NCBI GenBank assembly: GCA_018398765.1
Contig: JAHBMJ010005130.1
Location: 1-40,257, forward strand
Length of the DNA: 40,257 nucleotides
Reading direction: 5' to 3'
Origin: Chromera velia
Lineage: Eukaryota > Sar > Chromeraceae
Shown here: positions 32,301 through 40,257 of the stretch, one piece after another
How positions within the stretch are numbered: the first letter of the stretch is position 1
How the letters are laid out: the number at the start of each line of letters is the position of its first letter
Program-made: the position numbers and the translations under genes
The notes under the pieces: model-generated
The model's database searches: none
What the model was told of the DNA's origin: nothing
Seen by the model: only the letters and a program-made list of their open reading frames with translations

Positions 32301-35300
32301 GTCAAGAGCACGGGGGGGACAACCAAAGGGGGAACAACGAATGGGGTAAGGGTGCGCATGCGTACGAATGGTCGAAGAAGGAGAAGCATAAAATGGGGCG
32401 GAGAGAAGGGACTCATGGAAAAGAAGAGAAAACGCAGAGGAGAAGCTGTACATGACATGGGCAAAGCGTTCAAGGCAGCGTTCCCGTAAATCAATGACAT
32501 AAGGCAAATACGTGCACTTGCACACCAGCACGCAGAGGCAGACGGAGGCACATGCAGTGCACACCTTCTTTGCCAAAGGAACGAACTCCAGCACATTCTG
32601 CTGCATCATTGCCACCGCCTTCCTCATCTCTGTCGCAATCCGTTCAGGTAGGGTGAACTGCTTGGTATCGAACACGTCCTCGAACAGAGCGTCTGGCCTG
32701 TCCCCTGCCCATTTGAGGAACTGAAAAGCCAATTGGAGGGGGGGGATAGAGGGGGCAGGTCCCCTGGGATGGGTCTCCTTCAATTTGTCCATCCAGTCCC
32801 CTGAAATACAGAAAGGAAGGGAGGCAGGAAGCAGAACAGACGTCATCAGTCTCGTTCGTGACTGCGGATAACTTGATCAATATTCATGTGTATGTAGTTC
32901 GATGGCAAAATTGAAGGAAGCAAAGAAGGAAGGGAGGATGAAAAGAAAGAAGAAAGGAAGTCTCCAACTGATCAATTGATCATATTCTCACACACTCACT
33001 GACTGACTTGATTTTGGTCTGGCAGTCATCCCAATGTTCTCCCAGTCCACCCTAGACAAGTACTCCATGCTGCTCCGCAGGGTCTGCACCTTCCACTTTG
33101 ACTGCTCAAATGCGCACAAAAGGATGAACATGAAGACAGACACGGTCAAAATGGATGTCAACAAAACAACGCGGGTCTCATCCAGAGATTGCAAAGGAAA
33201 ACGGGGAGAGAGGGGGGGCTGCAGCAGCTGTACGACAGACGTGCTTTGAATCTTTGTCGTGTTTTCTTTCTTTGGCCTTCTCAGACTCTCTTCACCATCT
33301 CAAGTGGCCGAACGTTCGAGAGGAGAAGAGACAACAAACAAGTTTTCGTCTATTGCTGTCCATCCAATTGCTGTCACACTCACTCACTGACTGAGAAGAG
33401 AGACTCACGAGGGGATCGAAGAAGGAACGTGCCCTCATCCGCCTTCCCTTCTTGTCCTTCCACAACACAGGCAGCCAGTCGCGGAATTCCGGTTGGACTT
33501 CCGACAGAAAGTGGAGGACCAACACGAGGACGGCATAAGAGGGCATCTCTTTCGCCTGCACACACAAAGACACAATCAAAGAGACAAACGAACGAACGAA
33601 CATCTTGAGGGGGGGACAAGAAAGACAGGTTCCTGTAGAAAAACGTTCTGGGGCACTTCCACGAGACTCTGGCTGGCCTCTCCTCTGGGGAGACAGAACG
33701 GTCCGCAAAGACGGAAATGGATCGACAGGTTAGACTCCGAATGAATGCCTCTCACCCACTCACGAAAAAGAGAAGACAAAAAAGCGCAAGCCGAAACTGA
33801 ATTTGTTCTCTACATCAAGTGAGATGAGACACCGCACAATCTTTTTTTCCTAACCACATTACCCACTCACTCACTCCATGGTTCTCCATCTCCGCCCGAT
33901 TCTTGAGGAATTGCTTCACCAGACGGCCAAGGTTCCAGAAGTCCGGGCAGAGCTCTGCGTATCTGCAGAAGGAAATCAAAGGAAGGGTATGAAAGAGGGA
34001 AAAGAGTGAACCAAAAGACGGGCACAGAGAAAGAGGAACGGGGCCTGAACAGCCATACCTGACGATGTTTTAAGATGATCCCCCCCAATTTTGTTTTTGT
34101 TGTTGTTGTGCAGATCGCCAGTCACCAAAGAGCTTTCCTTCCTCAAATGACCGAAGGAAAGAAGCATGAGATAGATCTGTGAAGTCCAGGAAACGGACGA
34201 AATGAAAGAAGGAGAAAACAAACAAACAGAGAGCTGCCCGTACTGACAAAAGAAACAAACAGACGAAGAAAACAAACACAAACACAGAAACAAAAGATTG
34301 CACGAACACCCCATCCCTCTCCCTCCCTCGAGGCCTCCCTGCCTGCCTACCGTCTGAGCATCAGACAACTAGCTGCCCCCACTGCACTCCCACAGGTCAC
34401 GTCTGCCATCACCCCACTCAGATCCGAGCTGATGAACGAGACCCGGACCCCAACGACATTTTTTGTGTCCTGGGTGAAAACCCTGCGTGCATGCAAAAAA
34501 CAGACAGACAAACGGTCGATGGAGCCATCGTTCTTGGGCATTCAATCTGCATTGTCATTCGATGCGGTGCCCTTAATGAAGGCCTCGGGGCATGATCCTG
34601 AAGAGACACACAGACAGCTAGAGACACTCCGACGAGCACAAGGACAGAAAGATGGAGAGATCAACGGCTGACGTCGAACACGAGAACCAACTCTTGCAAC
34701 TAATCGACACGATTTCCCTTCCTTTCTTGCACTGAAGAGACGACACACACAGATCTATCCGGCACTCACTCACTCACTTTGCCTTCCTGATGGAAAACTT
34801 TGACTTCAGTTCCTCTGCAAAGCTCTGCGCGATTTCCCTCCACTCCGAATCGTCCCCGTCGAAGTATTGCGGTGCGGCCTCCTCCTCTCCATCTACCCAG
34901 CCACCCTTCCCCCCTGCCCTTCCCCTTCCCTTGAACACAACTTGCACGTCGAGATCGCTATCCCGAGTAGGAAAACCGTTGCATCGACCCCTGCACACGC
35001 GGACAGACACGAAAAGGGCAGGGGAAGAGAGGGACACACATGTCATCACATGCCTGAATATACGAACAAAAGGAGGAGCAGGAATCTTCGCTGAGAGGCA
35101 AAGGTGGCGGGCAGTGTGAATGAATGAAGGGCTTTTCAGACGGACAGATGCAAAAGGGGAAAAAAAGCTGTAAAGAAGCGCAAGGAAATGGACGGCCCGC
35201 GGATGCAACTGGAGGGTGGGGAAAGCAGTGCGTCTGCCTGAGCAGATTGCTTCCTCTCCCTTCCCTCTCGTTCCTTAAACTGATGCGAACGGCCGCGGCC

Positions 35301-35936
35301 AGTCTCTCTTCGATTCTCTCCTCCTCTTCAGGCTCGAAAAGCTCAAAGGTTGGTGTGGAGGGAACAGACAAGGACCAGGACAGGCAGGTGGTAGGATTGA
35401 GGACTCAGTCCAGCAAGCAGATAGCCCAAAGCATGGGGACGAGAGGGGTGCAAGATAGCCCAAAGCATGGGGACGAGAGGGGTGCAAGCGACTCTTTTCT
35501 TTAATTCTTGTCGAAACAGTTTGCATCCCTTCACAGAACAGTCTGACAGTCTGATTATCTGAAGTCAACCTGAAGCGAACCAAGGCTTATCTGCAAGGCC
35601 TCTTTGGCTGACCCGAAAGGAATGCAAACGGCACTCGGCTCCACTTCCTTGACCTGAAGGCAAAACAGACACGATCATTGCAGTCAGAGAGAAAATGCAA
35701 GGAAACCAAGGAGATGAAGGAGGCGCAAAGGAATAGAAAAAGTCCACCGTGAGAAGGAAGGAACACATTCCTGACTCTTGTCGTCCACCGACCTTCTTCT
35801 GGATTTCCTTGAAGGCTGTCAGGATCCGGCCGTTCTCCTTCTCGTCAGGCCACAACCTCTCGAGAATATCATCCATATGGGCGTCCAGATGGGGCCCCCG
35901 AGAGCCACCCAGAGGGTCCGTCTCCTCGTCTGACAT
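26970..35936 (-). CDS. Terminal nucleotidyltransferase (non-canonical poly(A)/poly(U) polymerase type) with long charged tail, 15 exons
   Basis: Enzymes of this family add A or U tails to RNA 3' ends. Exons (minus strand): 35936-35793, 35653-35613, 34990-34778, 34482-34351, 33962-33875, 33555-33409, 33104-33008, 32800-32565, 32298-32189, 32007-31827, 31547-29538, 29233-28628, 28097-27891, 27619-27488, 27089-26970; phases agree and give 1,487 residues. Residues 60-77 form the DNA-polymerase-beta-type signature PFGGRCNGFPTRDSDLDV, with the two metal-binding acids D74 and D76; D160 in VMADVTC fits the third. The helical domain follows, with NLGRLVKQFLK and the typical SYAVLVLVLHFL (from about residue 212), then QLAFQFLKW where the PAP-associated domain is expected. 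Exon 11 (670 codons) is low-complexity: Arg/Asp repeats, then a long Glu/Arg coiled coil, then Ser/Pro-rich sequence. Near the C-terminus are C1297-x2-C1300-x12-H1313-x11-C1325 and C1437-x2-C1440. Nucleotide preference cannot be read from sequence. The exon 11 donor and the exon 7 acceptor (TTTGAG) are the least certain borders. Confidence 0.82.
27090..27140. repeat. Composite (CT)n(GT)n microsatellite forming the acceptor tract of the last nucleotidyltransferase exon
   Basis: On the minus strand: (CT)n, (GT)n, CCTGCAG, exon. This is the same arrangement as before IFT88 exon 21. Confidence 0.85.
27440..27487 (-). repeat. GTCC/CTGT microsatellite at the donor of nucleotidyltransferase exon 14
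   Basis: The intron begins GTCCGTCCGTCTGTC and continues as a CTGT run, so the donor lies inside the repeat. Confidence 0.8.
28518..28604. repeat. GAAA/AAAC microsatellite in nucleotidyltransferase intron 12
   Basis: Runs of AAAG interrupted by AAAC units, within the intron just downstream (gene sense) of exon 12. Confidence 0.9.
29339..29374. repeat. GAA trinucleotide run in nucleotidyltransferase intron 11
   Basis: Eleven or twelve GAA units on the plus strand; TTC in gene sense. Confidence 0.9.
35419..35486. repeat. 34-bp perfect tandem duplication in nucleotidyltransferase intron 2
   Basis: The unit beginning AGATAGCCCAAAGCATGGGG occurs at 35,419-35,452 and 35,453-35,486 without differences. 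Non-coding. Confidence 0.9.
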
Positions 35937-36792
35937 CCCTGGTGACTCGGATGGCAGCCTGAACCTCTACAAAACTGAAAACTTCAATGACAGCAAGCTT
36001 CGGTCTTCAGCTCTTCGTCGATAGGCACTGTGCCACAAAGTCACGCACTGACGTGAAATTTTTCACCGTACCTTGGGAGATGTCGGAAGCATGACAAAGA
36101 CAAGGGAAAAACAAAGGAGACAATTAAACGATGACTAGCTGCGACATGCTGCGACATGCTGCGACATGCTGCGACATGCTGCGACAAAGTTGGAAATGGA
36201 GGCGAAATTAAAAAGCTCAGTTGGTGACCTCGGTGGGCGGCCTCTCACAATTGTGAGGGCCCTAGAATTTTAAAGGCCGTAAATTTTGCGGAAAAGGTTA
36301 ACCCGATCATGTACGTACGTACGTATCTACACAGCTAGCAACAAAGCTCATTTTTGGTGAGGCACTCACCCTAAGTTCACTTTGGTGTGTCACAGTTAAA
36401 AAAGGCCTTTGCCCTTTTGTGGCGGCGCCCCCGGCGCGTTCAGTTTGAGTTGCGCGCCGCCACTTTTGATCCATCTTTGCGCCGCCGCAGCTGGCGGCGA
36501 GCCGCGCGCCTGGCCGTCTACGCGAAAACAAAAATGCGAAAAAAACGTACATGCAGTGCATCACTGCAACAAGTTACACATTCTGCCTAGCTGCAGATCT
36601 GCTACCTCGTTAAATTATATAATTGTGAGCCATTCGATCAACCGACAATTCTCCAAATCCGAGAACAAGAAGCCGACTTCATTGGACAACCACTAAAGAA
36701 CCTGTTGACGGCTCTCATCAAAAGAACATCCACTGAGCAAACAACACCCACTCGGAATACCTGTTGCGTATCCTGTCTGAACAAGGTGCAAC
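35937..36792. promoter_or_regulatory. Intergenic region between two divergent genes, probable bidirectional promoter
   Basis: 856 bp separate the ATG of the nucleotidyltransferase (minus) from the ATG of the sulfatase (plus), so both promoters should lie here. It contains a 10-bp tandem repeat (GCGACATGCT, five units, 36,139-36,186), a palindrome CTCACAATTGTGAG (36,244-36,257), a GTAC run near 36,310, and a GC-rich block at 36,418-36,520 with GCGCCGCC-type inverted repeats. No TATA-like or initiator element is clear, and sequence alone does not show which elements are regulatory. Confidence 0.45.
36139..36186. repeat. 10-bp tandem repeat GCGACATGCT, about five units
   Basis: Perfect units from 36,141 to 36,180 with partial ends, in the divergent intergenic region. 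Confidence 0.9.
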
Positions 36793-39700
36793 ATGCAGCA
36801 CAGTACTCTGTTGTTCTTTCTTTTCGGCCTCAGTGCCCTTCCAGAGACCCAAGCCGACCGTCCCAACAGAGTCGGTGACCGGGTTGGTAACCTGTTCGAC
36901 AACCTCTGTGCTGCCCGATGTACAATGTTCGAGACAGACAGCCTTCCTGAGTGCTACGAGAAGTGCGACCATCCCGGCCTCCCCACCTGCACCACACGTC
37001 TTCAGGAGGTTGAAACAAGCCCCAGGGTCGGCTTCTTCCCCCCGGACACCTCCGACTGCGCGAATGGATACGTTTCCACGCCAAATCTTCTTCCAAAGAG
37101 CGCAGAGAACAACGAGAAGAAGCCCAACTTCGTAATCTTCCTCCTAGATGACCAGGACGACACCACGTCTCCCTACTGGGAGGCCATGCCGTTCTCCTCG
37201 CAATTCTTCAGAGACAGCGAGCAGGGAAGAGTGTTTGAAGAAGCCTACGCGTCGACATCCATCTGCTGTGCAAGCCGGTCAGTCACGATGTCTCAAATTA
37301 ATGAATTAATTATTCCTCGCGTACGCTAAATCTTATGAGTGTGCCCGGACAGTATCGTCGAGACTTCTCTGACTCCGATGCAGCAAGTGTGTTTGTGCAG
37401 CCGAAGAGCTTATCCTTACCAAAGGGCAGGCGTCTTGGTTTTTGTCAACCCCGGTCCGAATATTAGAGCCTAACTTTGTTTTGTTAGTTTTCCATACCCT
37501 CCTGTGTACCGTGTACGTCTCTGTAAAGTTCACATCTGTCTTTCTCCCTTCTTTTGCTCCATGCAGCTGCCAGCTGCTGACAGGACTCCTCGGCCACAAC
37601 GCCGGCGTGCTGACCAACGCAGGAGACTACGGGGGGTACTCTTCCTTCCAGGCGCCCCTCACTCAGGGAGGGGAACGGATGAGAGATGAAGAAGGACGCT
37701 GCGTGAACAACGAATTGCGCACTCTCCCTCTGTTGCTGCAACAAATTGGTAGGTCGTTTCTCCAATCTCTCGCTCTCCTGTCTTCGTTCGTTGCTTTTCC
37801 TTTTGCCCTTTTCTCTCCCTTCTTCTCTCGTTTCCTTTCCAGGTTTCTCCCCCTTTTGTCCTCACACTTCAATGACAGCCTCTCTCTCTCTCCCTCTCCC
37901 TCTCCTTCTGTGTGTGTGCACACTGTCTGGATTTCTGAGTGTATGCCTATGTGTGTGTGTGCGAGCACAGGATACCGCACTGGTCATTTCGGCAAATACA
38001 TGAACGGCCTTGAGAGCGACGGCCGCATCGACCACGTCCCCCCTGGGTGGAATTCCTTCGTCGTCAACGCAGACCCTGCATTCTACATCGGATACAACTA
38101 CACACTCGCAGAGTGAGTCAGCGCATGCAGGCAGCTGTGTATTCTCTCTTTCTCTGTCTGTCGCAGAGACAAAAGCGCACCCACCATCTCTCCACATGTT
38201 TGATCTACCGGAGTCTTCCCTCCCTCCCCATCCAATCACACATGCACCCCCACTCTCTATCCCCATGCAGGTACGAGGACAGCGGTGAGTTCGCTGACCA
38301 GCTTCGGTACGTCTTCTACGGCTGCGAGGATGAGGCGTACAACACCGACGTCGTGAGGGACAAGGTCGTGCGGTTCATCAACCAACAGGACGACAACAAG
38401 GAGACGGAGACAGCAGAGCTCGAAGAGGGAGACGGAGACCAGCCCTTCTTCCTTTACATCAATCCCACCGCACCCCATCTTCCCCTGCCTGCCGCTCCCA
38501 GACACAAGAACCTGACTGCCCAGTGGGACGCGAGGTCGGTCCGTCTCCTCTATCTCTCTGCTCCCCCTCATCTGTAATTTGTGCGGGGAAAAGCTTGCTG
38601 TCAGATCTACCGAGATACACCAAGAGAACAAGATCCTCAGACAACTAAGCAGAGGGTGAACAATCTTCAACCAGCTAGAGATTGCCAGAGAAGAGCCAAC
38701 AGAGACAGCGACAAACACAAAAAGGAGAAAGCAAGGGCCGACAGCAGACAGGTGTTTGTGCAGAAATGAAAAAACGTTGTCAGTCCACCCGCTAGCTCGT
38801 ATATTTGTCTCTCTGTTTGAGCATTTATCAGCCATTCATTTTCTTTGTATGAACTAGTGGCCTCCTTCACCCCTCATGCCTGCCTGCCTGCACTGCTCTT
38901 TCTCTTTGAAACTCACGCCTGCCTGCAGATACGATGAGCTTGTGGCCTCTAAAGCTAACTACTTCCCCGACTCTCTTGAGGGCAAACCCTCATGGTTGCG
39001 TGCGTCAGGAGACAGGAGAAGGAGGGCTGAGGAGTCAGAGTGGAACCGTCTGGAGTTCCAGAAGAGGATGGGAACTCTGTACGCAGTGGACGAAATGATT
39101 CGAAGAGTCGTGGAGGAAGTGGAAGCTCTCGGGGAGAGTGAGAACACCGTCTTTGTGCTGGCCTCCGACAACGGGTACAACAACGGGGCGCATCGACTGG
39201 TGCACAAAATGGTCGGTCTGTTTCTGTTTGTTTGTGAGTTTGCGTGTTGTGTCATGGCTTCGTGTACATGACTGTATTGCACGTCGTGTAAATTGCATGT
39301 CATGACTTATTGCATGTCATGTTTGCATCTCGTGTACATGACTGTATGAATGTGTGGATGGAGATCTGAAGAGTATGAAGTAGATTTCTCTTCTCACCGT
39401 CTCTTGCTTCGTCTGACCAACTGATACTTAAGAAGTCTGCCTGCCTACACGCTCATGCATCGAGTCTCTTTCTTTTTTGCTTTCCTTCCTGCAGGCCCCC
39501 TATCCTGAGAGCATGAGAGTGCCCCTCGCCGCTCGGTTCCCCTCCCGCTTCCTCAACAAGGATGGAGAAGAAACCGGAGAGACGGGAGAGGGGGCAAAGA
39601 CCGTCAAGACTCCCGTCAAGTTGATCGATCTTCTGCCCTCATTCCTTGACATGGCGGGGTTTGAGAAGCCCTCTCACATCGATGGCAAGTCCTTCGGTCC

Positions 39701-40257
39701 TCTCTTGAAAGGAACAGCAGCAGCAGAGGAGTCCGTTCCTCCGTCTGTCTCTGTTGAGGAAGGGAACACGAGACGCGAGGTGTTTGGACAGTATGCTTCC
39801 CAGGCGACAGGGGGGGCCACGAGTGACTTCGGGGTCCTCCAAGAGATCCCCCTCGCCCTTTTGTCCGTGTTGCCCCCCTGGCTGGCAATGGACATCCCCC
39901 CCTACAGGGCCCTCTACTCCGAGGATAACCACCTGTTTATTGAATGGTTTGTCTGCCTGTCTGTCTGTCTTTTGTCTTTGTTGGTTTCTTTCTTTTTGTC
40001 TATTGTGTTCATGAAGAAAAGAAGGGAGAAGAAGAAACATATAGTCTGTCTGTCTGTCTGTCTGTCTGTCTGCCTGCCTACCTGTCTGTCTGTTCTTTCT
40101 TTTTGTCTGTTGTGTTCATGAAGAAAAGAAGGGAGAAGAAGAAACATATAGTCTGTCTGTCTGTCTGTCTGTCTGTGAGAAAAAGGAAAAGAAAAGACGA
40201 TATAGTCTGTCTGTGAAGGGCCGCAGGGTACGACTCAAGGCCTGGAGCTCTGGTACC
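36793..40257 (+). CDS. Sulfatase, N-acetylglucosamine-6-sulfatase-like, 3' end beyond window
   Basis: Sulfatases hydrolyse sulfate esters; this one has a signal peptide (MQHSTLLFFLFGLSALPETQA), so it is secreted, vacuolar or lysosomal. Exons: 36793-37277, 37567-37748, 37971-38112, 38271-38534, 38929-39211, 39495-39946, then a partial last exon starting at 40,219 or 40,227. Phases agree over 602 complete codons. KPNFVIFLLDDQDD holds the metal-binding Asp pair. SICCASRCQLLTGLLGHNAG is the sulfatase signature; C158 (C-x-A-S-R) is the Cys expected to become formylglycine, and its codons lie just before the first intron. GYRTGHFGKYMNG, HVPPGWNSF, PHLPLPAAPRH and VFVLASDNGYNNG match the GNS branch (animal enzymes have CCPSR). 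A Cys-rich segment (residues ~38-64) between signal peptide and catalytic domain is extra. The true substrate could be an algal or host polysaccharide; it cannot be read here. The ATG directly precedes the signal peptide. The gene is divergent from the nucleotidyltransferase. Confidence 0.9.
39950..40214 (+). repeat. CTGT array with two copies of a ~53-bp intronic module, sulfatase intron 6
   Basis: The module TGTGTTCATGAAGAAAAGAA, then GGGAGAAGAAGAAACATATAG, then CTGT units begins near 40,003 and 40,110, a period of 107 bp. A third, shorter element ends AAAAGACGATATAGTCTGTC at about 40,214. The modules are in the same sense as the gene, as they are in IFT88 intron 8. Confidence 0.9.

Noticed and set aside
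35225-35345. Minus-strand segment reading LFEPEEEERIEERLAAAVRI, first taken as an exon of the nucleotidyltransferase
   Set aside because: It does not join either neighbour in phase through a GT donor, while skipping it restores the exact PFGG...SDLD catalytic signature. It may still be an alternative exon.

Overview
The window looks like nuclear DNA from a flagellated, probably algal protist. Genes are broken into many short exons by long, microsatellite-rich introns that mostly end in TGCAG, and the spaces between genes hold mobile-element debris and minisatellites. My best guess is a chromerid alveolate such as Chromera. This is inferred from gene style only, at about even odds; no marker gene fixes the species.

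Layout. At 1-1,640 there is the right-hand part of a broken Ty1/copia-like retrotransposon and its non-coding tail. At 1,972-4,091 there are two plus-strand reading frames: a protein ending in a C2H2 zinc finger, and a protein with eleven 18-residue C-x-H-x6-C-x2-C repeats. A MITE with hAT-like ends lies at 4,529-5,322. IFT88 fills 17,145-5,767 on the minus strand; I could join 25 exons in frame from start to stop, and the predicted protein matches the IFT88 family from end to end. From 17,150 to 24,700 there are dispersed repeats (three copies of a ~380-bp element), a 33-bp minisatellite with a palindromic core, and a 1.6-kb array of 42-bp repeats; no gene could be supported there. At 24,700-25,760 there is a possible small plus-strand gene next to a 17-base assembly gap.

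A terminal nucleotidyltransferase (non-canonical poly(A) or poly(U) polymerase type) runs 35,936-26,970 on the minus strand. Fifteen exons join in frame to 1,487 codons. An N-terminal catalytic core is followed by a very long charged, Arg/Asp-rich and coiled-coil tail with two Cys/His clusters. Divergent from it, a secreted or lysosomal-type sulfatase related to N-acetylglucosamine-6-sulfatase starts at 36,793 and runs off the right edge.

The three confident genes act in different places (cilium assembly, RNA tailing, sulfate-ester hydrolysis) and I see no shared pathway. The most unusual content is in the introns. There are duplicated exon ends with their splice donors, a copied exon, and the same ~53-bp module in introns of IFT88 and of the sulfatase. 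Many splice donors use C at +3, some inside GTCT repeats, and a (CT)n(GT)n microsatellite serves as the acceptor tract in two unrelated genes.
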